Notes: a model not told the origin generated them from the sequence alone. A stretch of 64,000 bases of DNA from Eucalyptus grandis (GCF_016545825.1 NC_052618.1:58210561-58274560), one strand, 5' to 3'. Shown: positions 1 through 12,892, counted from the first letter of the stretch. A program made the numbers and translations.

Positions 1-344
1 TGAAATCGGAAAGACGATTATCACGATGCATATGCGGCAACTTAACGTGTGCATCATGGTTTTGCACTCTCTTTTAGTGGTCACGACACGAAGCCCCATC
101 GACATCGTCTGTTTTCTCCATTGGCCGCCGATCAGTAATCTACAAGGATGAATTCTATCTGGTTGACTTGCGTACACCGAAGTTGCATGGAAATCCTTGT
201 AATTTGCGCACGATAAAGTGTCTTGTAATGACTCGAGAGAACGAGAGGGGAGTGGACTTCTCCCCAACACCGAACGTCGATGCCTCGTTTTGATCTTCTT
301 CGTCTTGCTCGGCGCGGACTCTTTACAAATTATCACCCCTTATT

Positions 345-379
<35 letters not shown>

Positions 380-528
380 TGTTCGGGAATGATTATGGTG
401 TTGATTGAATCAATATCTCCTTTGAAACTGATAGTCGTCTAAGTACTTGATTAATTTATTTCTCTAATAGCATTTAACTAATGATAAACCACCATGGAAT
501 GGGACCAATGGAGCTAAAAACAGACATG

Positions 529-1092
529 GTAAAAATTGTCCAAAAAAACCTCAAAACTATTGTACAACGACTAATTTAATTATAAAATTTTCAATTTCAT
601 CAATTTAATTTTAAACCTTTTAACGATTTGTCAATTTAGTCATTCCAACCAATTTTGGTAGGAAATTGCTAACATGAATGTTAACTTTTCTACATTACAC
701 AACTGATATGAACAATTATTGTAATTTTTTAAACTTTTTAGAAATATTTTCCTTTTCTTTTTTTCTACTTTCTCTTCACCAGCCTAATTCAGAGGCCAAC
801 AAGGGAAAATAGGAAAAAAGAAAAGGGAAAGAAAAGAAAAGAAGGAAAAGGAGATAAAGAAAAAGACAAAAAATTCTGAAAAATTTTAAAAATACAAAAA
901 ATTATTCACATCGCCGCTCATGCCATGTTGGACAACCGGAGTTTACCTCAATAATTTTTTGTCAAAATTGGTCAAATGAACCATGTTGGCAAAGTGTTAA
1001 AAGGTTTAGAAATAAATTGATACAATTAAAATATTTAAAACTGAATTAACTACCGTATAATAAATTTAGAATTTTTTAGATAATTATCCTAA
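529..1092. mobile_element. Long-TIR MITE-like element (unit 1)
   Basis: The left end and the reverse complement of the right end match imperfectly over roughly 90 bases of AT-rich sequence, with alternating runs that read like 'aatttaatt...aaacctttt' on both sides. The middle is a short purine-rich segment with no coding potential. This is the organisation of a non-autonomous DNA transposon with long terminal inverted repeats. The equivalent place in unit 2 (about 5185-5685) carries the same element with its right end deleted. Superfamily is not determined; Mutator-like is possible because of the long TIRs. Confidence 0.6.
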
Positions 1093-2751
1093 TGGATACA
1101 TATACAAGTGAAAGTTGGAAAAGGATACTTGACAGTAGTAATGGACACATATCTTGATTTTTGCGGGAATATAGCCTTGGAGAGTGGAAACTCTAAAACC
1201 TAAAGATCTTTAGCTTCTTCCTCAAAAAAGGACATGACCGTTTTTCTTCCTTTATTTTCCTTTTATTCATCGATTCTTTTCATTAGGTGGGTCACTATTG
1301 ATTCGATAATCCATGCGATGTTTGAAAAAAAAAAATTACTTTCCAGAATTCTTATTCCTTTCCATCTTCCAATTGGAATATTTTCTCTTTACCTCCATTG
1401 CCAATGTAAAAAGTGATTTGCTCACACAATTTGAATATTGAGATGCAATACAAAACTAACTCTAGATATACATGACGATAACATTCATCCAACGATAATT
1501 GTGTAAATAACTTTCTAAAGAAATGTGGACATAACAGTGATTATTCTTTTCCGTTGCCTTTGGTGTAAGAAAGGGCCTAAGAGGCTGAGCCGAATGGACA
1601 AAATTACTTAAGAACTCATTTGGGTCCAGTCATTAGAGTTACCAATTCGCTAGGCTCGTTTCCGCTCAATTGGAAAAATCCTCTTTTTCTTTTTTTGGCA
1701 TTTCCAAAAGTTCAGACTTTTTCATTCTAGCCCCATTCAGCAAATGGACTATGTACCATTATTGTCATTGAGAATGAGACAATCCCATAAGGGCCCTACT
1801 TGTTTGGATCCAAAGCACTTATTAATGGATGGGTTTTTGTCTTGCATTTTCTTGGGCTCTACCGTTGGGGGTCCAGTTGGGACCGATGATGTAAGGTTCA
1901 TTCTCTTCTAAATCCCATGCAAGGTTCCTAAAATGGATCCACTCCTATCAAGTTCCTAACACATATAGTTTGGTTGGAGGAATTAGGAGGGAAGAGAAAT
2001 GATTTTGAAAAGCGCAATATTGTGTTGGATGAAGGGAAAGAGAATAAGAAAAATAGATCAGGAGGAAGTAAAGATAAATTAGGAGGGATTGGTAAATTTG
2101 AATGGAGGGATTTGGGTACAAATATACAAACTTGTTTCACAATTTCAAGGGGGTTTGCTTGAGTCACAACGGAGTTCATCTTGCTCACTTGAGGCAACCC
2201 GAGGCTTGGGTTTGAATTACTCCACTTGCACAATCTCGGGGCCACTTCTAATAGCACAGGGTTACGTGCCTGCATTAATTACTTAGTGTAAATTAGTCGG
2301 GTGTTCAAAGAGCGTTGAACACTCATTACTATAAAAGAAAGACAAAAAAAATAAAAATCCTTCTTTCTCACTTATGTCTTAATTTTTATTTTTTCTAAAT
2401 GCATTTCAATTGACATTATAACTCAATTTTTCAAACCGGTTCTCCTCTTTTTCTCTCATAATTATTTGAATTATTTGTTCCTTTGTCGTCACTCCTACCA
2501 AGCATTATGTTGGTGAACGAGTATTTCTAGAGATTTGTGATTGTCGACTCCCCATCTTCCTAAATACGACTTATCAAAAGCGAAGACCAAAGTCCTTTGG
2601 CCATGTACTCTCTTCAAATAAATCTTCGCACTTTCTATGATCTAGTTTCGACACACATAACTCTCGTGTTCTAATATCTAAAACATACACATTCCATCAT
2701 AAGATTTTCCAGTAAAATAACCAACTCCATTTTTAGATAGATAAACAATGG

Positions 2752-3230
2752 GAGAATTACCAAAAAGAAGTTTTGAACCTATTGTAATTATGCCAATTTA
2801 GTCATGAACTTTTTTTTTAAAAACAAATTCAATTTTAAACCTTTTACATTTATGTCAATTCAATATATTTAACCAATTTTGGCTGATCAGTACTAACGTG
2901 TACAATTTTTTAATAATATTTTATGTTTTGAATTTTTTATTAATCTTTTCTTTCTTTTTTCTTTCCCTCTTTCTTCCTTTGACCAGTCACCACCGGCCAG
3001 AGGCGAGGGTTGCCAAGGTCAACCTCGCTGGCCAATGGGGAGGCTTGCCCCCACTAGCCACTAGCAAGGACGAGCCTCACCTAGCCATGGCAAGGCCGAC
3101 CTTGCCGTTGCTAGCTGAGGCTTCACTAGATCTAGTGAGGCTCAGCCTCACCCAAGTGGGTGTGGGCCTTGCCCTAGCTAGTGGCTGGCGGTCACCACTA
3201 GTTTGCCATCGATTTGAAATTTGAGAGTTT
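2752..3230. mobile_element. Partial long-TIR element with GC-rich core
   Basis: The left TIR-like AT-rich sequence is recognisable, followed by pyrimidine runs and then a GC-rich core (about 2985-3200) with repeated 'gaggc/ggcca' words. The matching right TIR is not visible, so the element is truncated or diverged. A homologous piece lies at about 8080-8450 in unit 2. The frames in the core are low-complexity and not credible genes. Confidence 0.45.
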
Positions 3231-4029
3231 ACGGTGTACAATTCATCAATTGCTAGATTAGGAGCATGGGTCTAGACCTCATATGAAAAACTCTTTTACA
3301 AACTGGCCTTTTAATAAATAAAAAACACGTTACAATTTAGGTGTACGTTGGTCGGCGTGACTTCTGCAACTTTTGCTGCCAAATGAGCCCCTGTTCCTCT
3401 CGTATCATGCGGGCGGTACATGGACCTACGGTGGTAACTTTAGCATCCCAAACGACTTTCACGTGCACGTTCGTCAGCTGGCTGTAGGGACAAAACGAGT
3501 GGTTGGTGGCGAGTCGCACCACCGCGACGTCGAACCTCAATCACTGATTTTGGTACCAAATGTCATCTCGAGGTCCCCGCCCATCTCGCATTCCCCACGC
3601 CCCCGAGAAAGTGTGTGATTCTATCGGACACAACACGAGTTGGTTTGATCTTTTACGTTGGCGTTTCGCGCGATGATGACGTCTCTTTTGCCCGTTCTTG
3701 GACATCACGACGCTTCGTCGGGTCTCAAAATGCAAAGGCTTGACGACGCGGGAACGAAGTCACGTTCCACGAAAGCGTGGCATCCCACTTAACTCACGTA
3801 GAAGGTTGACCCCACGGCTGCATTCAGAAATTAGCCCGCCACCATCATCTGAAAATGCAAACGCAGTGTAAAAAATCGGGCAGTGCAACCTCCGCGAAGG
3901 AACGGGAGGTCGTCGTCGTCGTCCTCCTGTTTCCGTAATTGGAAAGCCGTATTACTTTAAGCATGTTTGAAATATCAATCGCGGAGGCGGCTACCTGTTC
4001 CGCCACTTTCCTCGCTCGCCACTCGCCCT

Positions 4030-4430
4030 TTTCCTACTTTTGACTTTTGCTCCATTCGCTGCCTTCCTTCCTCCTCTGGCTCCTCTCTCATATTATTATA
4101 AGGTTTTAAACTCACCTAGAATTCAGCCGTACTCGCTTGTATGCATGCAACACAGTTTATGTTGGCTCAATCAGATTCTCGTGGATCGCAAGCAACATAT
4201 AATGTATCATTCAATCCCCGTCGGCGCCCATGCGATGCATGCTCCAGCATATTCTTTGGCGCATTATTTATTTTTATAATAGGAGTGACATCCACGTTTC
4301 TTCTCGTGTCGTAAAAATATATTCGAAAGAAACAGATGTATCGTGTAAATTTTTCCAAGTTTTTCATTATTTATCTATTTTACTCGATTTCATACTCATT
4401 TGCTTCACATTTTCATCTTAGTTTAGGTAT
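4030..4430. repeat. 350-bp module, copy 1
   Basis: This block starts with a CT-rich tract and a TATA-like 'attattataagg', followed by sequence containing 'catgcaacacag' and 'catgcgatgcatgctc'. It recurs three more times at 9465-9840, 10030-10370 and 10375-10720. It resembles a promoter plus leader in composition, but no conserved coding frame follows. Function unknown. Confidence 0.6.
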
Positions 4431-6265
4431 GATTTTTCGTAAATTTATCTAAACATGAGAGTATTTTTACGATATGGGTCGGGTTGAAAACATATACGCA
4501 ACTCATGTTAGTCTCATCAGGCGTGATAATTTGGGTTTCGGATGATCATCCACGAGAAAAGCTACTTTATTTTCTGACCTTTAACTCAAAAAGATGGGAT
4601 CGCCAATGAACGAGGGTGGCTTGTGGATGTGAAGAAATGGGCGGCAGCTGACCAACCCTTTAACCGAAAAATGAAATCGGAAAGACGATCATCACGACGC
4701 ATATGCGGCAACTGAACGTGTGCATCATGGTTTTGCACTCTCTTTTAGTGGTCACGACACGTAGCCCCATCGACATCGTCTCTTTTCTCCATTGGCCGCT
4801 CATGGGTTATCTACAAGAACGAATTCTATCTGGTTGATTTGCGGACCCCAAAGTTGCACGGAAGCCTTTGTAATTTGCACACGATAAAGTTGTCTTGTAA
4901 TGACTCTAGAGAACGAGAGGGGAGTGGACTTTTACCCGACACCGAACCTCGATGCCTCATTTTCGTACTCTTCGCCTTGCTCGGCGCGGACTCTTTACAA
5001 ATTGTCACGCCTTATTAGATTTCTTTTTGTGCGGGACATGCTTATGGTGTTGATTGAGTCAATATCTCATTATCTCCTTTGAAACTTATAGTCGTCTAAG
5101 TACTTGGTTAATTTCTTTCTCTCATAGCATTTAACTGATGATAATCCGCCATGGAATGGGACCGATGGAGTTAGCAACAAACATGGGAACAATTGTCTAA
5201 AAAGCTCTAAAACTATTTAGTTAAAAACTTTTTAATTTTGTCAATTTAATCATAAATCTTTTAATGATTTGCCATTGTAGTTCTTCCAGCCAATTTTGAT
5301 TGGAAATCACCGATATAGATGTTGGCCTCTTGTATAACATAGCTGGCATTAACATGAACAATTTTTATAATTTTATAATTTTTTTTGAAATATTTTCCTT
5401 TTCTTATTTTTCCTTTTTTCTTCTTTTCCTATTTCTCTTCATTAGCCTGACTGGCAAAGACCAACAAAGGAAAATAGGAAAAAGAAAAAGAAGGAAAAGG
5501 AGATAAATAAAAAAATTAAAAATTAAAAATATGAAAAATTAAAAACAAAAAAAAATTGTTCACTTCGTCAATCGTGACAACTGAAGTCTATGTCAATGAT
5601 TTCTAGTTAAAATAGGTCAAATGAACTACATTGACAAAGTATTAAAAATTTTAGGAATAAATTAACGTAATTAAAAAGGTTTAAAGTGGAAACCATGAAA
5701 CCTGAGGATCTTCAGCTTCTTCCCCAGAAAAGGACATGACCGTTTTACTTCCTTTATTTTCCTTTTATCCATCGATTCTTTTCGTTAGGTGGGACACTGT
5801 TGATTCGATAATCTATGTGATGTCCGAAAACAAACATTATTCGACAATTCCTATTCCTTTGCATTTTCCAATTGGAATATTTTCTCTTTTATCTCCATTG
5901 CAAACATAAGAAGTGACTTGTTCATCATGACTCTTGACTTGTGGTACAAAACCAACTCCAAACACATACGACAATAACATTCATCTAACAATAAACGTGT
6001 AAATAACTTTTCCAAGGAAGGTGGTGGACATAATGATGCTCGTTCTTTTCCGTTCTTTTCCGTTCCTTTCGGTGTAAGAAAGGGCCCAAAAGGCTAAGCC
6101 AAATTGACAAAATTACTGAAGAACTCATTTGGGTCCGGTCATTAGAGTCACCAATTCACTAAACTCGTCTCCGCTCAATTGAAAAATCTTCTTCCTTTTT
6201 TTTTTTCCCTGCATTTCCAAAAATTCAGGCTTTTTCATACTAGACCCATTAAGCAAATGGACTTA

Positions 6266-7056
6266 ATGGGGTGTTTGGTTGGGCATTCCCAAGGGGCTTT
6301 GGCCCCCAAAACCCCTTGGGGGAAATTTTGAGTGTTTGGCAAGGGCTTTTGAATGCCCATTTGCAAAATGCAAGCATTTTAAATGCTGAAAGCCGAATGC
6401 CAAGGGGACCAGCTTTGAGCATTGGGCATTTTGGAGATGCGAGTTTACTGTTCACCGAGTTACTGTCCATCGTCTCCTCCGCCGTTCACTTTCTTCTTCG
6501 CCGTTCGTCTTCTTCTTGCGGTGGGTGGCGCTCAGTCGTGAGCGGCCAGATCTGGCCGCTGGGAAGCCTCGCCTAAGGTCACACAAACCTCAGGCGAGGT
6601 GGCCTGAGGTCGGGCGACCTTAGGCGGCGTCGCCCGGCGCACGTGAGTCGGGCGACGTCGGTTTGAGGTCCGCGCGACCTCGGGCGGCGCGCTGGTCTCG
6701 CGCGACCAGGCAACGCCGCCTGAGGTCGCGCGGACCTCAGCCGGCAAAGCCTGGTCTCACGCGAGCCAGGCGACCAGGCAAGGCCAGATCTGGCCTCCGC
6801 GACCTCTGGCAATCCGGCGATGGCTAGATCTGGCCGTCCAGTGGTTGGCCGGCGGTGGCTGGCCGCCAGAATTTGATTTCAAATTTAAAAAAAAATAAAA
6901 AATAACAAAAGCTAATTACAAGTGTGAATTTTGCCAAACGGTGTTTTTGCTAAGTTGCATTTCAATGCTATAATTTACCAAACGGTCTAACATATCCCTA
7001 AAAAATACTTACATTCTCCCAATGGCATTTCCCCAAAGCCGAACCAAACAAGCTCT
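6266..7056. mobile_element. Non-autonomous DNA transposon inserted in duplication unit 2
   Basis: Unit 1 runs straight through this position (near 1752), while unit 2 is interrupted by about 790 bases. The insert begins and ends with inverted, imperfect copies of a TGTTTGGTT.GGC core. It is flanked by TTA at 6263-6265 and 7057-7059, a plausible 3-bp target-site duplication as in PIF/Harbinger (Tourist-like) elements. The interior (about 6520-6860) is very GC-rich and made of shuffled repeats of 'ggtcgcgcg/cctcaggcg' type words. No transposase frame is present. The empty-site comparison with unit 1 is the strongest evidence; the superfamily is an inference. Confidence 0.68.
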
Positions 7057-9069
7057 TTACCATATTTGTCATTGACAATGCGACAATCCCAGTAGGGCCC
7101 TACTTGTGTGGATTCAAAGCACTCATTATTAGATAGATTTTTGTCTTGCATTTGCTTGGGCTCTAGCGTTGGGGGTCCAGTTGGGACCGACAATGTAAGG
7201 TTCACTTTCTTCTAAATCCCGCGTAAAGTTCCTAAAATGGATCCACTCCTATCATGTTCCCAGCACATGGTTTGGTGGGAGGACTTAGGAGAGAAGAGAC
7301 GATCTTGTGTTGGATGAAGGGAAAGAGAATGAGAAAAAAGATTGGGAGGAAGGAAGATTACTTAGGAGAGATTGGTAAATTTGAATGCAGGGATTTGTGT
7401 ATAAATATACCAACTCTTTTCACAATTTCAAAGGAGTTTGCTCAAGTCTTAAGCGCGTTCATCCTCCTCACTCAAGGCAATTTGAGGCTTGAGTTCGAAT
7501 AACCACGCTTACACATTCTCGGGGCCACCTCCAGTGGCATAGGACTATGTGCTTGCAACGATTACCTAGTGTAGATTTCTTGGGTGTTCGAAGAGTATTG
7601 AACAATCATTACTATAAAAAGGAAGACGAAGATACTTGTTTCTCACTTATATCTTAATTTACATTTATTTCTAAATGCATTACAATTGACATTATAGCTC
7701 AATTTTTTCAAAGTGGTTCTCCTCTCTTCTCTCGTAATTTTTTGAATTATTTTTTCCCTTCCAATCACTTTTATCAAACTCTATGTCGATGAACGAGTCT
7801 CTTTGGAGATTTGCGATTGTCAACTCTCCATCCTCCTAAACACAACTTATCAAAAGCGGAGACCAAAGTCCTTAGGTCATGTAATCTCTTCAAATGAATC
7901 TTCGCGTTTAGGCATCACCACACAAAGCAAGCTGTCATTTTTTACTTTTATTTATTGCACTTTCTATGATCTAGTTTGGAGGCACATAACTCGCGTGTTC
8001 TACCGTCTAAAACATACACATTCCATCATAAGATTTTCCAGTAAATTAACCAGCTCCATTTTTTAGATAGATAAACAATGGGAGAATTACCAAAAAAGTT
8101 AAAAACCTATTATAATTGTGTCAATTCAGTTATAAATTTTTTTTGGCCAATTCAATCTTAAACTTTTTTGCATTTTTACCAATTCAATATATCCAGCTAA
8201 TTTTGGCCAACTAGCGCTAGGGTGAATAATTTTTTTAATAGTATTTTTTTTTTGAATTTTTTTACTAATATTTTCTTTCTTTTTTCCCCTCTTTCTTACT
8301 TTGGCCGCTTGCCATCGGCTAGAGCCAAGGGCTGACGAGATCAGCCTCGCCGGTAAGGCGGTCACTAGCAACGACGAGGTTGAGTGGGGGCGGGCCTCGC
8401 CCTCGCCATCGCCATCGCTAGTGGCCAACAGTCGCCACCGATTTGTCATCATTTTGAAATTCCAGAGTTTACAATATACAATTCACCAATTTCTAGATTA
8501 AGAGCATGGGTCTAGAGCTCATATAAAAAACTCTTTTACAAACCGACTTTTAATCAAAAACACATGTTTCAATTTAGGTGAAAGTTGCTCGGCGTGACTT
8601 GTGCAGCCTTTGTTCCTATCGCGTCATGCAGGTCAGCACATGGACCTACGGTGGTACCTTTAGCGCCCCAAACCACCTTTCGCGTGCACGTTCGTAAGCC
8701 AGCTGGTAGGGACAAAAAGTGGTGATTGGTGGCGAGCCGCGCCACCGCGACGAACCCCGACCACTGATTTTGGGACCAAATGTCATCTCGACGGCCCTCG
8801 CCGCCCATCACGCATTCCCTATTCCCTCGAGAAAGTTCGTGATTCTATCGGACACAACGCGAGCAGGTCCAGTATTCGACGCCGGCGTTTCGCACGATGA
8901 TGACGTCTCTTTTGCTTCGTCGGGTCTGAAAATGCAAAGGCTTGACGATGCCGGAACGAAGTCATCTTCCACGACAGCGTGACATCCCACTTAAATTACA
9001 TAGAAGGTTAATCCTCATTGTTTTTGCGGACTTTCCATTCATGCGTTATTTGGCTGATCACATTGCTAA

Positions 9070-9420
9070 ACATGATAGAAAAATTGTTCATGAAATCTTA
9101 AACTTATTATACTTTTGTCAATTCAGTTATAAATCTTTTAATTATGCCGATTAAGCCATAAATTTTTTCACATTTTGCCAATTGTGTTCATTTAGCCAAT
9201 TTTTGCTGAGAAATCGCTAGCGTAGACACTAACTGTCCTATGTGGCATGATCGGTAATGACGTGGTGTCCAATGTGGCCCAATCGGTAATGACGCGGGCA
9301 ATTTTAATATTCTCCAATTTTTTTGGTTAACTTTTTATTTTTATTTTTATTTTTTTTCCTACTTTACTGCTTCTTCTTCTTTTTATCCTTTTTTCCTCCG
9401 CCGGCCATTACCGAGCCTTG
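9070..9420. mobile_element. Partial long-TIR element
   Basis: The left TIR-like sequence of the same broad family as 529-1092 and 11566-12165 is followed by a segment with 'ctatgtggcatgatcggtaatgacg' style words repeated once. It interrupts the correspondence with duplication unit 1. The right TIR is not found. Confidence 0.4.
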
Positions 9421-9464
9421 TCAAGGGCCTACCTAGCTTGGAGAGGCCGGCCATCGCCTGAGGC

Positions 9465-10720
9465 CTTTTCCTACTTTTGACTTGTGTTCCCTTCGCTTCC
9501 TTTCTTCCTCCTCTGCTCCTCTCTCGAATTATTATAAGGTTCCAAACCAACCTATAATTCAGCCGTACTGGTTTGTATGCATGCAACACAGTATTTATTG
9601 GCTCAATCATCAATAAATGCTGATAGATTCATGTTGATGGAAAGCAATAAATAAGGTTCCATTCAATTCACGTCGAGTCCCACGCGATACATGTTCCAAA
9701 GTACTTTGTGGCGCATCATTTATTTTTATAATAGGAGTGACGTCCACGTTTCTTCTTCTGTCGTGAAAATGTATTCGAAAGTAATAGACGTATCATATAA
9801 ATTTTCCCAGTTTTCATTATTTACCTCTCTTACTCGATTTGAAAATGCAAACGCCAGTGTACAAAATCAGACAGTGCAACCACCGCGAAAGAATAGTAGG
9901 GGGTCGTCGTCCTGATCCCGTTTCCGTAATTGGAAAGCCGCATTAAAGGATGTTTGAAATATCAATCGCGGAGGTTGAAGCCGCCTCCACCTGTTCCGCC
10001 ACTTTCCTCGCTCGCCCCTCGCCACTCGCCCTTTTCCTACTTTTTGACTTTTCTTCCCTTTGCTTCCTTCCTTCCTTCCTTCCTTCCTCCGCTCCTCTCT
10101 CGCATTAAAGTTCCAAATTACCTAGAATTCAGCCTCTGCTCGTTTGTAAGCATGCAACACAGGGTGTGTTGCCTCAACCTCAATCATCAATGCTGTCGCA
10201 TTCATGTCCTCGCAAGCAACAAATAAGATATCATCCCATCCACGTCAAGCCCCATGCGATGCATGCTCCTGCATACTACGCATCATGTCATTTAATTTTT
10301 ATAATCGGATTGAAATCCGCGTTTCTTCTTCCGTCGTAAAAATATATTCGAAAGCAAATGATGTATTGTGTAAATTCAACCGTACTCGTTTATAAGCATG
10401 CAATATAATATTTATTACCTCAATCATCAACGTTGTCAGATTAATGTTGATCGCAAGTGACAAATAAGATATCATTAAATCAACAGGGTGCCCCATGCAA
10501 TGCATGCTCTAGGGGACTATGCGGCACGTCATTTATTTTTATAAGTGGAGTGAAATTCACGTTTTCTTCTCCTATCATAGAAATGTATTTGAAAGCAACG
10601 GTTATATCATGTAAAATTTCCCAAGTTTTTTATTATTTATCTCATTCACTTGATCTCACGCTCACTTGCTTCGCACTCTCATCTCAATTTAGATATGATT
10701 TTTTGTAGATTGAGTTAGAT
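9465..10720. repeat. 350-bp module, copies 2-4 in near-tandem
   Basis: Three diverged copies of the module at 4030-4430 lie at about 9465-9840, 10030-10370 and 10375-10720. The first two are separated by a short piece homologous to 3849-3990, and the second and third are almost directly adjacent. Shared landmarks are 'gcatgcaac', 'gcgatgcatgctc' (or near variants), 'ttttataat..gagtga' and 'gtatattcgaaagcaa'. The third copy lacks the CT-rich head. The frames do not agree between copies, so they are not protein-coding. Confidence 0.6.
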
Positions 10721-10775
10721 ATGAAAGTGCTTTTACGATATGAGTCGGGTTGGATATAAGCTTTTAGATTCGTAT

Positions 10776-12882
10776 TGCATGGAAAACAATCAAAACAAAT
10801 TAAATGGATTTATTTAAGTCTACTGATTTTTCGATCCGATTCAATCCATCAATTTGACAAGTCCAATCTTAGGGTGTGATGGGGCTTTTATCAAAGTCAT
10901 ATGCTTGTCTATCTTCCACAAGAAATAGAAAAAAAAAATGAGGTGGAAGATTCGTGCTCCACAAGTTGACTAGTGACTTTGCTAGTCACCGTGAATTTTC
11001 TCCAACATTGCCTCGTACTCGAACTGAACTTTCCAAGGAACCTAAGATAGAGAGTAAAAAAAGGGTTGAAACTAGTCGGGCGCGTTACGTCTTATTTGAA
11101 TGTTGACTTAGACAGGAGACCCGCTCGAAGACAAAATGATTGATTGATTGCTCGAGGGTGAGGACAGATTAGCAAGCGGGATTATTACCTCATCAGTAGG
11201 TTGATTACACGAGTACTAATCCATCTCTCCTTTTCGTCGAGATCGCATTCCCATCAGGGGGAATATAAAATTCAAGTTAAATAATTTAATTCCCATCTCC
11301 GACCGTCATTAGAACTGTATAAAATAAGCGTGGGTTGGATGCCTTTGTTCTGATAGATATGCGATTCATTCACCAAACTTGCAAGACTTATTGGCCTTTC
11401 CACATTGCTTGAGAACTCGCGACGACCGGTTTATTATAATGTGTTATCATAAAGAAAACGGGAGGGGTAGTTTCACGCTGGGCCGACTGGGATAATAGAC
11501 GAAGGGATTAAGAGACTATTAGAGTTTTGAGACGAGTATATTTTTCCCAACATATGGGTCCTTCCTCTCAAACATTGGGAATATTTTCCAAATAGTTCTA
11601 AATTTATTGTCTTTTTGTCAATTCAATTTCAAATTTTTTAATTTTGCTAATTACGTCATGAACATTTTTACGTTTTGTCAATTGGATCTATCCAACCAAT
11701 TCTAGTTTGAAATTACTGACATTAGTGTTGATTGGTATAGATGAGGACAAATTTTGTTAATCTTTTTTTCTTTTCTTTCTTTGTCATTTTTTTTTTTTTT
11801 GGTAAAAGTTTCTTTTGTCTTTTTTCTTTCTTCCAAACCCAATGAGGGTTGGCCCACCCTTATTGGCCACTAGGTGAGGGTTGTGATTACAGGCAAGGGT
11901 TGTGGCCCTTGACCTTATCAATCCTGGTAGAATAAAAAGGAAGAAAAAGAAAGAAAAGAAACAAATTATAAAAAATTTAGACATCAATGTCGGTTGTCCT
12001 ATGTGACACTGTTAGCGTCCATGTTATGATTATAATTGGTCGAATTAACTCAATTGATAAAATATGAAAATGTTTCGAACTCAATTAGTACAATTAAATG
12101 GTTTAGGGTTTGATTGACAAAAATGTAATAGATCTATGACTATTTAGTAGTTTTCAAATATCACTAATCTCTATCTCCACAAAATCTATTTAAAGTAGTA
12201 AGTTAAGAGCATACTTGGTGAACTGGCTTATCTTGTCGGATCAACGTTGTAATACAATCCTTTAGATATCACCAAGTCCCAAAGGAGAAAGGTTTAGAAG
12301 AATAACTGAGAGGACATAATGGAAGTTGGGAATTTTTACTCTTCTCCCGACTCTTGGTTATTATTCCAATTTCATCTCGCCTTATATAGCTGAGGTTGAG
12401 GATAAAGCAGATAATATTTCATAACTAGTACGGCCCACAAAGCATATTACAAACTAGCAAGGAAAATTATAGACCTATCAAACTGACAAAAAGTTTCATG
12501 CTAAAAAAAAAAAACTGACAAAAAGTTGGAGGTTCGGTACAGACCAATAATACAACAAGTTCTATAACTTTATTAAAATAGTAGATTCCCCACTTATTGA
12601 TGGATTCACAATATGGGTGGAGATACAGCGTTTAACTACGAAATCTCTAAGATTATTAAAAATTCAAAAAATGATTAACTTATTTACGAGAAAGATTCTT
12701 ATCAGGTAACTTCGAGACCATTTCACCAGATAGAGCTCTAATTTGATTTATTCAAAGTCTTCGACAACTCAGGGACGACTTCCTATTAAGAAATGAATAT
12801 TAACTTTCGACTTCGCAATGAATTTGTCATAGAAAATGGAAAAGATCACGAACTTTCCCCTCCAATGTCCCTTCCGAAACCG
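10776..12882. other. Gene-free stretch upstream of the carboxylesterase
   Basis: Apart from the TIR element at 11566-12165, I see only AT-rich unique-looking sequence here. No reading frame has protein-like composition, and I see no RNA gene. The last few hundred bases are presumably the distal promoter of the carboxylesterase gene. Confidence 0.5.
11566..12165. mobile_element. Long-TIR MITE-like element, complete
   Basis: Both ends are present. The left AT-rich end ('ccaaatagttctaaatttattg...gtcaattcaatttc') and the reverse complement of the right end match over most of about 100 bases with substitutions. The interior has a pyrimidine-rich tract, a short GC-richer core and a purine-rich tract. 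There is no open frame of note. Together with 529-1092 it is the best-preserved copy of this family here. Confidence 0.55.
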
Positions 12883-12892
12883 CTATTATAAA
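12883..12892 (+). promoter_or_regulatory. TATA box of the carboxylesterase gene
   Basis: The sequence TATTATAAAT lies about 100 bases before the start codon at 12989, which leaves room for a leader of roughly 70 bases. It is followed by 'ggccccgg' and an unbroken leader with no upstream ATG before the start codon. Position and composition fit a plant TATA box. Confidence 0.6.

Larger units (their letters stand above)
1..4671. repeat. Tandem segmental duplication, unit 1
   Basis: The first bases of the window recur, with scattered substitutions, from 4672 onward. Collinear matches continue: for example the block near 1735 matches 6250, 1771 matches 7074, and 3240 matches 8481. No reading frame here looks like a real protein: all are short and not maintained between the copies. 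The unit contains a long-TIR element (about 529-1092), the left half of a second one (about 2752-3230), and one copy of the 350-bp module (about 4030-4430). Position 1 already lies inside the duplicated sequence, so the true left border is probably outside the window. Confidence 0.85.
4672..10775. repeat. Tandem segmental duplication, unit 2 (expanded)
   Basis: This is the second, longer copy of the unit at 1-4671. It is collinear with unit 1 up to about 9015 and rearranged after that. The extra length comes from a DNA-transposon insertion at 6266-7056, another partial long-TIR element (about 9070-9420), and three instead of one copy of the 350-bp module. It also lacks a short stretch, from the right end of the first TIR element to its right flank (joint near 5685). 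Divergence between the copies looks like many scattered substitutions and indels, so the duplication is not very recent. I see no gene in it. Confidence 0.82.

Noticed and set aside
2898..3224. Open frame of 108 codons with a hydrophobic start
   Set aside because: It is part of the GC-rich core of a truncated long-TIR element. The homologous region near 8.3 kb does not keep the frame.
6271..6810. GC-rich open frames on both strands near 6.3-6.8 kb
   Set aside because: They lie inside the inserted transposon's patchwork core and are made of repeated words; no conserved protein.
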